DNA of 42,353 nt from JAVBJN01 sp031546985 (GTDB lineage Bacteria; Bacteroidota; Bacteroidia; Chitinophagales; Chitinophagaceae), in the NCBI GenBank assembly GCA_031546985.1, contig JAVBJN010000002.1, forward strand, positions 1-42,353, read 5' to 3'. This document shows positions 24,051-32,651 of the stretch, piece after piece (the stretch's first letter is position 1; the number at the start of each line of letters is the position of its first letter). Both the position numbers and the translations under genes were made by a program. The notes beneath the pieces were generated by a model. It saw only the letters and a program-made list of their open reading frames with translations, made no database searches and was not told the DNA's origin.

Positions 24051-26456
24051 CTAGAGCTTTACGCCCAGCGTAAGAAAGAAACTTCTGCCATCGCCGGGTA
24101 TGATACCCGGACCGGGATAGCCCGATGCCCTGCGGGTAAAGTAATCTACACCTGCTACGTTATTTACAGATGCTTCTACCAACAACCAGCGCCATTGGTA
24201 ACCTGCAGAGAGATCTATCAGTTTATAAGCAGGTATAAGTCCGTTAACCGCACTGTACCCACCGTCCTCTGCATTAGTAGCATCGGCATACTGCTGGCTC
24301 AGGTAACTGAACTGCGCCGATACCTTTACCGCACGGTAAGCAGCCTGCAAGCCTGTTTTCCAGTTTACAGCCGGCACATACTCTACCCTTTTTCCTTCAA
24401 TGCCTTTAATAGCACTTTTGGTGTATTGCGAGTGGGTTAATGCCAGGTTCGAAAACGCATTCAGCGTCCAATGCTCCGGTATAGACGGGAACAAACGCAG
24501 CACCTGTAGCTCCAGCAGCGACTCCATACCATAGATCTGCGCCACACCCACATTGCCTCTTTTGCGTATTACCTGCGTAAAGTTCTTTACCGTGTAATAC
24601 TCCCCAATACGGTTGCCGTAATACAGGTAAAAACCGTTAATGTCGTAGTTAAGCACTTTACCCAATCTACCCCTGAAACCCAGATCGGCGCTCCAGCCTC
24701 TTTCGTCGGCAATGTTGGAATCGATCTCAAAAGAAGGGTTCACCACCCTTATATCGCTAAAAGTAATAGACCGGTAGTTCTGGCTTATATTGGCATACAC
24801 CTCCACAGCATCTACAGGTTTGTAGCTAAAACCCACTCCACCCAGCAGAAAATACCTGGGCAGTTCCTTTTGTTCATTCACCAGTTTATCGCTTACAATA
24901 CTATCGCGCAGATCAAAAATCCGGTCGTGGTAATACCCGCGGGAACGGGTGAGGATGTATTCGCCCCGCACACCCGGCGTTACAGAAAAGTTATCGGTAA
25001 GCTGAAAAATGTGCTCTGCAAAAGCCGCTACGTTCAGGTTCGGATAATTGTAAGAGGATATAAGGTTATTGGCCTCATCATGAAAAGTAAAATCGGCATC
25101 GCTGCCACGGCTTCCCCAGCCTTGCTTGTTGGTACTGTAGCCATTATACACCCTTATGCCGGTAAGCAATACCTGCTGCTGGCCCAGCCACTGGTAGCGG
25201 TGCAGCAAGCGGCTTTCGAGGGTTAGGTTCTGAAAAGTGCCGGTGAGCAAATCGCGCGGACCACCATTATCGGGCTGGCTGGGGCGGTTGGGGCGGAAAC
25301 CCACTGCCTCGCGGCTGGCAATGAGCCCAAACAATTTTGTTTCCAGCCGGGTACGGTCGCTGATGCGGTAGTCCCACTCCAGGTTAAGCAGATTCCAGTT
25401 TACTTTAAACCAGTTGCGGGCCTGGTTGCTCTGCCGGGCATCGGCGGCAAACATTTTATCGTCCAACCCACCTGGCTGCTGCGCCAGGTAAGTGAGGTAG
25501 GTAAATTCAAGACCAATGCGGTGCTTGTCATTTACCTGGTAGTGCACATCGGCATAGGCGTTGAGCGCTTCATACCCGCTGTTGGGCCGCCAGCCATTGC
25601 CTCTTTTGTATTGCACATAAGCGAGGTAGCTGGTTTTGCCCACGGTACCGCTTACGCTGTTAAAACTGTTAAAAAAGCCCCATGAACCTGCCGTCTGGCG
25701 GCTTTCTATCGCTATTTTACGGTCGGTAACCGGTTGTTTCATTTCAAAATTGAGCAACCCGCCAAATTGGGTACCAAACTGCAGGCTGGCCGCGCCTTTG
25801 ATAACCTGTATTTTGCGCAGCGCTTCGGTGGGCGGGGTGTAATAACTTTCGGGGTAGCCCAGCGCATCGGCGCTAATGTCGTACCCGTTTTGCCTTACGT
25901 TAAAGTTAGAAGTGCGGTTGGGGTCTAACCCCCGGCCGCCAATACTCAATTGCAGACCAGAGCCATCGTTTTCAAAAATATTGAGGCCCGCCACTTTGCC
26001 AAATACCTGGCGGGTATTGTTGGTGGCTTTGTTTACGGTAAGCTGCTCGGTATTAATCACTTCCGATTTTTTACCCGCGGCCAGTTTCATACCATCCACA
26101 TTATACATGTGGCTAAAGTTGCCTTCCTGCTTATCGGCTACTTCTACCTCTTTGAGTTCTTTGCGCAGCTTATGCAGTTCGGTTTGCAAGCGGGTTTCGC
26201 CCTGCCCTACGTTTACCGTGCGGTGCACGGTGGCATAACCCGGTGCGGTAATGCTCAGTTTATATGTACCGGGCTGGAGCTGGTTAATCTGAAAAGAACC
26301 ATCGGCAGCCACGGGCGCTACCTGATGGTTGTAGTACACCTTTATTTTTGTCCTGTCACAATCTGCACACAACACACGCCCGCCAATGCTCTGACCAGCG
26401 GCCGGCAACCCAAGCAAACCGGCTATTACCGGCAGGTATATCTTTTTACAATCCAT
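24051..26456 (-). CDS. TonB-dependent receptor (FecA-like)
   Basis: An 801-residue outer-membrane receptor. Signal peptide (MDCKKIYLPVIAGLLGLPAAG), then a carboxypeptidase-regulatory-like beta domain (about 22-105) containing VLCADCD, a plug domain (about 130-235; SIGGRGLDPNRTSNFNVRQNG is typical of siderophore/ferric citrate receptors), and a 22-strand barrel ending in FFLTLGVKL. The start at 26456 follows a GGAGAC site; the frame stays open upstream to 26519 but the signal peptide fixes the start. It overlaps the HTTM gene by 11 nt, so translation is probably coupled. Last gene of the left arm of the proposed metal locus. Confidence 0.92.
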   Translation of the reverse strand: MDCKKIYLPVIAGLLGLPAAGQSIGGRVLCADCDRTKIKVYYNHQVAPVAADGSFQINQLQPGTYKLSITAPGYATVHRTVNVGQGETRLQTELHKLRKELKEVEVADKQEGNFSHMYNVDGMKLAAGKKSEVINTEQLTVNKATNNTRQVFGKVAGLNIFENDGSGLQLSIGGRGLDPNRTSNFNVRQNGYDISADALGYPESYYTPPTEALRKIQVIKGAASLQFGTQFGGLLNFEMKQPVTDRKIAIESRQTAGSWGFFNSFNSVSGTVGKTSYLAYVQYKRGNGWRPNSGYEALNAYADVHYQVNDKHRIGLEFTYLTYLAQQPGGLDDKMFAADARQSNQARNWFKVNWNLLNLEWDYRISDRTRLETKLFGLIASREAVGFRPNRPSQPDNGGPRDLLTGTFQNLTLESRLLHRYQWLGQQQVLLTGIRVYNGYSTNKQGWGSRGSDADFTFHDEANNLISSYNYPNLNVAAFAEHIFQLTDNFSVTPGVRGEYILTRSRGYYHDRIFDLRDSIVSDKLVNEQKELPRYFLLGGVGFSYKPVDAVEVYANISQNYRSITFSDIRVVNPSFEIDSNIADERGWSADLGFRGRLGKVLNYDINGFYLYYGNRIGEYYTVKNFTQVIRKRGNVGVAQIYGMESLLELQVLRLFPSIPEHWTLNAFSNLALTHSQYTKSAIKGIEGKRVEYVPAVNWKTGLQAAYRAVKVSAQFSYLSQQYADATNAEDGGYSAVNGLIPAYKLIDLSAGYQWRWLLVEASVNNVAGVDYFTRRASGYPGPGIIPGDGRSFFLTLGVKL

Positions 26457-27825
26457 AAATCTTGTCTCCGAAAGGTAAAATCCAGTTTTTATGCCCAAAA
26501 CTGTCGTGCTGCTGTGCAAGATCGGTTTCGGGGTTTACCAGCAAGCGGCTGCGCCGTCCGTTCAGGTTTACATATACCTGCGCATATACCGCAGGGTCTT
26601 TCATGCCTTGCCGCATATAGGTTTGGCGCAACATATGCGCGTATTGCAACATAAAATCGGGCTGTGTGGCCATCATTTTTTCCTGGTTGCGCGTCAGGAA
26701 CATTTCGTTGTTTATGGCTATGGTTTCGCCGGTGCTTTTATCTTTTACGATAAACTGGGCGTAACCCGTTTTTTCCAGCAGCATAACCCGCCAGCTAAAG
26801 CGGTAGCCCTCTTCGGTCCAGAACAATTCGTCTTTTATGCCCATGTAGCGAAACGGAAACACTGCCTGAAATGCAAAGAATAAACCCAGAAAACCCAGCA
26901 ACAGCTTTTGTTTCGGGGCTGCAAAGGTATAGACTCCTGAGCCGGATGCCACGGGCAGAACGGTCATTTTTCCGTCAAGTTTACCCAACCAGCGATCCAG
27001 TGTGGCCGAATCCAGGAAAACCAGGCTGCTTACGATCATAATGTAGGGAAACATACCGATGGGAAACAAAGCCGATGTCATGATATGAAAGGCCACCACG
27101 GCAAAATAAGCGTAAGGCCGGGTGCGGCGGTTGAGCAGAAAAAACGGGATGGTAAGATCGTAAATGGCGCCAAACCAACTAAAGAAATAAGCAACCCAAA
27201 CCTGGCTCAGCAAAGGGCCAATCAAAGGCATATCGTTGCGCGCCGGTAACCAGATGCGCAACGGCATAGCTTCTAACAGCCAGTCGCTGTTGAGCTTGGC
27301 CAGGCCTGCATAAAAATAAACGAGGCCTAGCATAAGCCGTATGCTGCCTACGGTAAACAATGGCACCTGCCTTTTAAGCAAAGCGGGCTTGCGCCAGGCA
27401 TCTACCGAAAAATTGCAGTGCGCCGGCAATACCATCATGAGCAGCAATACCAGGCTGGTAAAATAATAGTGGTTGAGGTAATTGGTTTTGTCCATCAGTT
27501 CGATATAGGTAAAGCTGAGAAACAATACCACCGATGCCACCCGGTACCACCAACCAATGGCAAATAAAAAAGCGGCAATACCGCAAACGGCAAACAAAAG
27601 ATAGGTGTACTGCCCCAGCGGCTGCACCCAATCGAAACCGTAATAATGAAAAAAGAAAGTGGGCCTGATGTAAAGCTCATCGATCCAGCCTTTGAGCCAG
27701 AACCGGAGCACCGAGCCCAACAGCATAAAACCAAACACCATTCTAAAAACAGCTAAGGAAGCCGAGTATACCGGCTTCCTTATTCCTGTCAACAGTTGGT
27801 TTTCGATTTGTTGCGTTTCTTTCAT
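26446..27825 (-). CDS. HTTM-domain (vitamin K-dependent carboxylase-like) membrane protein
   Basis: A 459-residue inner-membrane protein with about eight hydrophobic segments, then a soluble carboxy-terminal part of about 170 residues. It belongs to the HTTM group related to gamma-glutamyl carboxylase: a Lys-bearing DKTNYLNHYYF segment, LGLVYFYAGLAKLNSDW and an aromatic-rich membrane core. True carboxylases convert peptide Glu to carboxyglutamate, a metal-binding residue; whether this homologue is catalytic is not known. It lies in a four-gene operon with a TonB receptor, an imelysin-family protein and a DUF4856 protein, so a role in metal handling is likely. Confidence 0.9.
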   Translation of the reverse strand: MKETQQIENQLLTGIRKPVYSASLAVFRMVFGFMLLGSVLRFWLKGWIDELYIRPTFFFHYYGFDWVQPLGQYTYLLFAVCGIAAFLFAIGWWYRVASVVLFLSFTYIELMDKTNYLNHYYFTSLVLLLMMVLPAHCNFSVDAWRKPALLKRQVPLFTVGSIRLMLGLVYFYAGLAKLNSDWLLEAMPLRIWLPARNDMPLIGPLLSQVWVAYFFSWFGAIYDLTIPFFLLNRRTRPYAYFAVVAFHIMTSALFPIGMFPYIMIVSSLVFLDSATLDRWLGKLDGKMTVLPVASGSGVYTFAAPKQKLLLGFLGLFFAFQAVFPFRYMGIKDELFWTEEGYRFSWRVMLLEKTGYAQFIVKDKSTGETIAINNEMFLTRNQEKMMATQPDFMLQYAHMLRQTYMRQGMKDPAVYAQVYVNLNGRRSRLLVNPETDLAQQHDSFGHKNWILPFGDKIYGL

Positions 27826-27848
27826 GCCAGATGCAATGTCTTTTATAA

Positions 27849-28988
27849 TTAATCGCCATCGTTATCTACATAAGTAATAGAGATACCCATAGCCGATACC
27901 ATATCTACTTTAATAAGCGGCACCACTTCCTGCAGGTGCTGGTAAGTTTCCAGCACCTTGGTGCGGTTGTTGGTAAACTCGCCTTTCAGGTTGGCGTTCA
28001 ACCCTTTTAAAGCAGTAGCTGCACCGTTCATTTCGGTTACAATCACATCTGCAATGAGGGTACCGGAATTGTCTTTGGTGCCCAGTGTAGCCATGTACTG
28101 GTACATGCTGGCACCGCCGGTGGTATTGTTAAGGCCTTCGCCTTTAAAAACTTTAATCATGGCGTTTAAACCAATATCGGCCATCTCGCGACTGTTCTCC
28201 GGGCTGTAGTAGCACTCCATCAGCTCGGGTTTGGCTACGCCGGTCATAGCGCCTACGGGCAAACCAATTTTGCCGGAGCGCAGAAAACGCTCGTAATACA
28301 ATACATAGCGGTTTACCAGTTTGGAGGTAGAACTACCCACATCGGTACCTGTAGCATTTACAAAAGTATTGCGGTAGCCACCATCCCACTGCTGCTTAAC
28401 GCCGCTCATGAGCGAAACCAACCGGTCAGATACCGCGGCCAGGTAACTGCCATGCTTAACCGCACCAGCACCGGTAGCATATAAAGCCACAATATCGGCA
28501 TCGGTAGCGGCTATGCCATTAAGCATATAATCGATAGCCGGAAAACCCTGCACATCGCCCGAGCCTATGCTGGCCAGGTTGTAGTTGCTGGTATTCATGT
28601 TGTCGGTAATTTTTGATGGCGTGCAGGGATGCGTATTTACAAACTGCAACAGGGAAACGCCCTCGGCAGGCCCTACTTCTATCATAGCCACTTTTTGCCA
28701 GCTCTTATAAGCAGCCAGCCATTGTGCACGGGCGGTAGCCAGCTTGCTTATATCGGGCTGCGATACAAACGCGTCTATCGCCGCTTTCATAGCGTTGGTA
28801 GCCGTTACCTCTTCTGCATAGGCAGGCATAATGTAGTTATCGGCATAGTTGGTAAGCATAGCCTTGCGGTCGTAACCGGAGGTAGCAGGGTTATCTGTGC
28901 CTTTCTTATCTTTCTGACAGGCTGCCAGTACCGTTCCAGCCAATACTGCGGTGAGGGCCGCGCCTTTCAGCCATTTAAATGATTTCAT
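27849..28988 (-). CDS. Imelysin-family lipoprotein
   Basis: A 379-residue lipoprotein: signal peptide with lipobox LAGTVLAAC, then a helical imelysin/EfeO-type domain. Imelysin proteins are implicated in iron uptake (IrpA, ICMP, EfeO). The usual GxHxxE metal motif is not present here: the aligned segment reads GFPAIDYML, so the metal-binding geometry may differ. Start at the ATG at 28988, with an AAAGGTACC site upstream. It lies between the DUF4856 gene and the HTTM gene in the left arm of the divergent metal locus. Confidence 0.85.
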   Translation of the reverse strand: MKSFKWLKGAALTAVLAGTVLAACQKDKKGTDNPATSGYDRKAMLTNYADNYIMPAYAEEVTATNAMKAAIDAFVSQPDISKLATARAQWLAAYKSWQKVAMIEVGPAEGVSLLQFVNTHPCTPSKITDNMNTSNYNLASIGSGDVQGFPAIDYMLNGIAATDADIVALYATGAGAVKHGSYLAAVSDRLVSLMSGVKQQWDGGYRNTFVNATGTDVGSSTSKLVNRYVLYYERFLRSGKIGLPVGAMTGVAKPELMECYYSPENSREMADIGLNAMIKVFKGEGLNNTTGGASMYQYMATLGTKDNSGTLIADVIVTEMNGAATALKGLNANLKGEFTNNRTKVLETYQHLQEVVPLIKVDMVSAMGISITYVDNDGD

Positions 28989-29055
28989 ACAGGTACCTTT
29001 ATAATGGTAAAAAGCGGCTTTTTGCAAAGCCGCCTTAAAATTTCAGCGTTATCGA

Positions 29056-30231
29056 TTAGTGGTTTACCACTACTTCTTTGTTGATGCCAAATGCACCAGC
29101 AATTACGTCTCTTACCGCGTCGATATCGGCATTGGTCAGATCCCAGAAACCATTGGTTTTACCCATCAGCTGGCTCAGCAACTGATTAGACTGGGTAGCA
29201 TTGATTTTGGCATTGTAACCATAACGCAGCGAGTAAATAAAACCAGTACCTTCTGACAGGCTGTGGAATTTAGCACCACTGGTGGTAGCAGTTTTAGTTT
29301 TGTTCAGGTAGCTTACGGCAACAATCGCAATCGATTTTTCGATATTGGTGCGGATGTAAGCGATCTGGTTGGTACGGGTACCATTGTCGTTGTTTACGAT
29401 AGCAGCACGGCCTACCAGGAATGCTTTAAAAACATCGGCACCGTTAACACCACCTTCGGCAGGGGTTACCTGGCGCACGTAGCTACCCAGGTAAGTTTCC
29501 AGGTATTTGCCGGCAGTAGCAGGATCTGCTTTAGGATACACTTCGTTTTGGGTAAGGTAGCCATAAGCTTCGTCCCAATGGTGCTCGAGTTGGGTATAGT
29601 TTTTACCGGTTACAACGGTTTTGTTGTCGGCATTTTGTTTTTCCTCAGCCAGGTAAATATTGTTGATCTGGTCCATCATCATGGCGCCCATCAGACCTTT
29701 CTGAATAAATTGACCATATTCGAAACCTTTGGCATCTACCAGGTATTTGCTGTCCAGCAGGCCGGCAGTACCAGCGCTTGCAGTCTGTCCGTGCGATGCA
29801 CTTGTTGCAGCCAGCGCGTCCATCCAGGTTTTAAATTGGTTTTTTTCCAGGTCGCCGGCAGTTACAGAGAAAGACTGCGCAGTTTTGGAAATAATGTCTT
29901 TACCGGAAGTGTTCAGCGCAGCAGCAGCAAAAGCATTGTTCTTGTTTTCGAACATGTCTTTCATTTTCTGAGCGTCTACATTCGCAGTCAGACCGGTTTT
30001 CATATAAGCATCCAGTTCCTTCATCATAGCGATGCGGGAAGCCTGGCCGCTGAAATCTACAGAAGAGTTGTTGTCGGCACCTTTAAAGGTAGTGAGGTAA
30101 TTGGTGGTGGTGGTGAGGTCTGAATACTTGATTTTCAACTGAGCCGTATTGCCTTCATACCCATTATCGTCTTTAGAGCAACTGAAGAGGGTTACAGCCA
30201 GTGCGGCGCCTAAGTAGAGTCCTTTTTTCAT
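29056..30231 (-). CDS. DUF4856 lipoprotein
   Basis: A 391-residue lipoprotein (lipobox LFSCSKDD) of the Bacteroidota family DUF4856. The mature domain is mainly helical, with segments YLVDAKGFEYGQFIQKGLMGAMMMDQI and EHHWDEAYGYL. No function is established for the family. It is the first gene of a leftward operon leading to the imelysin, HTTM and TonB receptor genes. A perfect -7 element lies 20 bp upstream within a region with three TGRCCGCAA repeats. The start is at the ATG at 30231; the frame is open further upstream, across the promoter. Confidence 0.85.
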   Translation of the reverse strand: MKKGLYLGAALAVTLFSCSKDDNGYEGNTAQLKIKYSDLTTTTNYLTTFKGADNNSSVDFSGQASRIAMMKELDAYMKTGLTANVDAQKMKDMFENKNNAFAAAALNTSGKDIISKTAQSFSVTAGDLEKNQFKTWMDALAATSASHGQTASAGTAGLLDSKYLVDAKGFEYGQFIQKGLMGAMMMDQINNIYLAEEKQNADNKTVVTGKNYTQLEHHWDEAYGYLTQNEVYPKADPATAGKYLETYLGSYVRQVTPAEGGVNGADVFKAFLVGRAAIVNNDNGTRTNQIAYIRTNIEKSIAIVAVSYLNKTKTATTSGAKFHSLSEGTGFIYSLRYGYNAKINATQSNQLLSQLMGKTNGFWDLTNADIDAVRDVIAGAFGINKEVVVNH

Positions 30232-30245
30232 ATATTTTTTAGAAT

Positions 30246-30347
30246 TGACCGCAAAAATATGGCAGTTGGCCGCAACTTTTTTACACAATCGGGAAAAATC
30301 GCTTACACATTCCGAAAAATACGGCTATTAAAAAAAACTGACCGCAA
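30246..30347. promoter_or_regulatory. Three TGRCCGCAA repeats in the divergent promoter region
   Basis: TGACCGCAA occurs at 30246-30254 and 30339-30347, and TGGCCGCAA at 30267-30275. The first two are 21 bp apart, two helical turns, and the first overlaps the -7 element of the leftward operon. This looks like an operator for a regulator acting on both arms; the regulator is not identifiable in the window. Confidence 0.5.
30252..30259 (-). promoter_or_regulatory. -7 promoter element for the DUF4856 operon
   Basis: TATTTTTG on the minus strand, a perfect TAnnTTTG match, 20 bp before the DUF4856 ATG at 30231. It overlaps a TGACCGCAA repeat. Confidence 0.6.
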
Positions 30348-30373
30348 TCATAATTTTACCGCTGCAGGTTCCC

Positions 30374-30381
30374 TATTTTTG
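30374..30381 (+). promoter_or_regulatory. -7 promoter element for the right arm
   Basis: TATTTTTG, a perfect TAnnTTTG match, ends only 5 bp before the GTG start at 30387. The transcript is therefore probably leaderless or nearly so. Confidence 0.55.
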
Positions 30382-30386
30382 GGGCG

Positions 30387-30773
30387 GTGAAGAGACTTAT
30401 CTCCTGTATATTGCTAATGGCCTTCTTTCTGCCTTCTATCTGGAAAGCAGAGGTGCTGGTTAGTTTTTACAAGAACCGGTCTTATATTGAACAGAATCTT
30501 TGCGAAAACAAGAACGAACCCGAGAAACAGTGTCACGGGTGTTGCTACCTGGCCAAGCAACTGAAGAAAACCGAGGAAGGCGAAAAGTCTTCTAAAAGTT
30601 CGGATAAGCCTGGCAGCCGCGAAGAGCGCTCCCTCTCTCCTTATGTACTTACCCGCATCGGTTTCCAATTTGGTGCGGCCTCCTCTTTTTTGATGCATAC
30701 CGATGCTTACCAGGCATTTATGCCCGAAGCTCCGGTATTTGCACTCCTCCATCCTCCGGGTTTAGTAGCCTGA
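30387..30773 (+). CDS. Small Cys-rich exported protein upstream of mbnP-like gene
   Basis: A 128-residue protein starting with GTG. It has an amino-terminal hydrophobic segment (LISCILLMAFFLPSIW), then a cysteine-rich motif LCENKNEPEKQCHGCCYLAKQL. A similar C-E-N-K...P...C-x-G-x-C-x-L...K pattern occurs, as far as I recall, in short Bacteroidota proteins next to metal-related genes; no function is established. A basic, Ser-rich linker and a hydrophobic carboxy-terminal segment follow. The cysteine pairs could bind copper or iron. First gene of the rightward arm; GTG rather than ATG is chosen because the next ATG would cut into the signal segment. Confidence 0.7.
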   Translation: MKRLISCILLMAFFLPSIWKAEVLVSFYKNRSYIEQNLCENKNEPEKQCHGCCYLAKQLKKTEEGEKSSKSSDKPGSREERSLSPYVLTRIGFQFGAASSFLMHTDAYQAFMPEAPVFALLHPPGLVA

Positions 30774-30785
30774 TCATTAATGTTG

Positions 30786-30853
30786 TATAACGCAGCAATG
30801 GCTTAGTGCCATAGCAGGTGTATGCTGTACACGCTGGTATGCTGTGCGTTATA
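30786..30853 (+). ncRNA. Possible three-way-junction RNA before the mbnP-like gene
   Basis: The outer stem pairs TATAACGCA (30786-30794) with TGCGTTATA (30845-30853), extended by GCA (30795-30797) with TGC (30840-30842) past a two-base bulge. Inside are the hairpin ATGGC-TTAGT-GCCAT (30798-30812) and a second hairpin with GTGTA/TACAC (30818-30832), extended by AGC/GCT. It lies between the small Cys-rich protein gene and the mbnP-like ATG (30928), so it could be a leader element or a dispersed palindromic repeat. Confidence 0.35.
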
Positions 30854-30927
30854 CTGTTTTGGTTGCGCCGTTTATGGCGCGCAAAGCCCATTTGCTTGAT
30901 TTATCTACTATTTTAAACCCAATATTC

Positions 30928-31695
30928 ATGAAACGTTTCTTAACTATATCCTGTGCTGCTATTGCCCTGTTTGCTATTTCCTGCAAAAAAGACAACAACC
31001 CTGTAACGCCTGGCAACACCAACAGTGCGCTCACCCTTAAGTTTGAACACAACTGGGGCGCAGAATCGTTCCGTTTTGGCCAGGCCTACCTCAGCTCCAG
31101 CAACGATACCATTACGCCTACCCTGCTCCGGTACTATATTTCCAATGTAAAAATTACCAAAACAGACGGCAGCGTTTGGGCCGAACCCGAAAGTTACCAC
31201 CTGGTAGATTATACCGATGCCATTAACGGCGTAGTTACGTTTACCATTCCCAATGTGCCCTCCGGCGATTACAAAGCCTTGTCTTACCTGGTAGGTGTAG
31301 ATAGTGTGCGCAACTACTCCGGCGCGCAAACCGGCGCGTTAGACCCGGCCAATGGTATGTTCTGGACCTGGAACAGTGGGTATATCTATTTCAAATTCGA
31401 AGGCAATACGCCGCAGGCCAAAGGTGGCAAATGCGCTTACCACATTGGTGGCTTTACCGCACCGTTTGTAGGCAGCCGCCCCTTTAGCACCACGCTGAAC
31501 GGCGATCTGATTAAAGCTACACCCAACAGCATTCCGCAGGTGCACCTGGCGCTGGATGTAGCCAAACTGTTTTCTGGTGTAAACACCTGGGATATTGATA
31601 CCACCAACTCAACCGTGCATATGCCCAGCGCCAACTCGGTAAAACTGGCCGATAATATGCAACGCATGTTTGAGTTTGAACACATTCATAACTAA
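30928..31695 (+). CDS. MbnP-family lipoprotein
   Basis: A 255-residue protein with a lipoprotein signal (lipobox AISC, then KKDNN). The domain matches MbnP proteins, which in methanotrophs are copper-binding and are oxidised at a Trp by the dihaem enzyme MbnH. Visible features are LTLKFEHNWG, TPTLLRYYISNVKI, YHLVDYTDA, MFWTWNSGYIYFKFEG and YHIGGF. No MbnH/cytochrome c peroxidase gene is in the window, so whether the Trp modification happens here is unknown. The start is set at the ATG at 30928 because the lipobox follows at the right distance. Probably co-transcribed with the gene before it and with the outer-membrane gene 6 nt after it. Confidence 0.88.
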   Translation: MKRFLTISCAAIALFAISCKKDNNPVTPGNTNSALTLKFEHNWGAESFRFGQAYLSSSNDTITPTLLRYYISNVKITKTDGSVWAEPESYHLVDYTDAINGVVTFTIPNVPSGDYKALSYLVGVDSVRNYSGAQTGALDPANGMFWTWNSGYIYFKFEGNTPQAKGGKCAYHIGGFTAPFVGSRPFSTTLNGDLIKATPNSIPQVHLALDVAKLFSGVNTWDIDTTNSTVHMPSANSVKLADNMQRMFEFEHIHN

Positions 31696-31701
31696 CCGGT
31701 C

Positions 31702-32613
31702 ATGAAAGTAATTTCTTATTTGCTCATGAGCGTATGCCTGCTGTCGGCGACAGGGGCATACGCCTGTAACGCCTGCGGGGGTGCCAGCGGCGGTGCTTTT
31801 TCGGGTATTCTGCCCCAGCAGAACAACAATTTTATTGGCATCCGCTATGCGCAGAAGCGACTGAGCAACGATGGCCTTCAGTTTGAAACGGCTACACCCG
31901 CAGAGTACCACCGCTACAACAGCATAGACGTTTACGGCCGTTTTTACCTGTGGCCCAAAGTGCAGATACTGGCTTACGTACCATATGGCATACATACCAT
32001 GCATGTAGCAGGCAGCCCTACCGAAACCATTTCGAGCATTGGCGACATTACACTGCTGGCCAATTACAATATCGTAAACACTGCCAACAGCGACCATCTG
32101 ATAAAACACAACTGGTTTGCAGGCGGAGGCGTAAAAATGGCTACCGGCAAGTACCAGCAGCGCAACAGCAGCAGAATTATGCTGGCGCCGGGCTTCCAGG
32201 TGGGCACCGGGGCCTACAGCTTTGTGGCCAATACCATTTACACCATGCGGTATAAAAATGCGGGCTTTAACCTTAATGCCCAATACAAGGTAAATGGCAC
32301 CAATGAGCTCGACTACCGGTTTGGCAACCAGTTTAACGCATCGGCCCTGTTCTTTTACTGGAAAAATATTGATAAGGTAGCTTTGCTGCCCAATGCGGGT
32401 ATAAGCTCAGAAATGGTGCGTACCGATACCCAGTTTGACCGGGATGTGGACAATACCGGCGGGCGCAACCTTTTTGCAACCGGGGGCGTAGACCTGTACT
32501 GGAAAAAATTTGGACTGGGTGGCTACTACCAATACCCCCTCAGCACCTTTACCAATAACCTGAACCTGCAAAACAACGGACAATGGGGCATTAACGCCAT
32601 GTTTCTCTTTTAA
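31702..32613 (+). CDS. Outer-membrane beta-barrel-like protein with CxxC amino terminus
   Basis: A 303-residue exported protein: signal peptide (MKVISYLLMSVCLLSATGAYA), then a mature start CNACGGASGG. The rest has alternating hydrophobic strands of aromatic-ended pattern, ending in GINAMFLF, as in outer-membrane barrels. Proteins of this type lie next to mbnP-like genes in Bacteroidota (from memory). The CxxC at the mature end may bind metal; it is not a normal lipobox. It follows the mbnP-like gene by 6 nt, so it is the transport candidate of the right arm, analogous to the TonB receptor in the left arm. Confidence 0.75.
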   Translation: MKVISYLLMSVCLLSATGAYACNACGGASGGAFSGILPQQNNNFIGIRYAQKRLSNDGLQFETATPAEYHRYNSIDVYGRFYLWPKVQILAYVPYGIHTMHVAGSPTETISSIGDITLLANYNIVNTANSDHLIKHNWFAGGGVKMATGKYQQRNSSRIMLAPGFQVGTGAYSFVANTIYTMRYKNAGFNLNAQYKVNGTNELDYRFGNQFNASALFFYWKNIDKVALLPNAGISSEMVRTDTQFDRDVDNTGGRNLFATGGVDLYWKKFGLGGYYQYPLSTFTNNLNLQNNGQWGINAMFLF

Positions 32614-32651
32614 TACGCAAATCGTTTAACCATTAAATAATACACCATCTT

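Noticed and set aside
29263..30123. 286-codon plus-strand frame inside the DUF4856 gene
   Set aside because: Antisense to the lipoprotein gene, explained by codon bias of the true strand.
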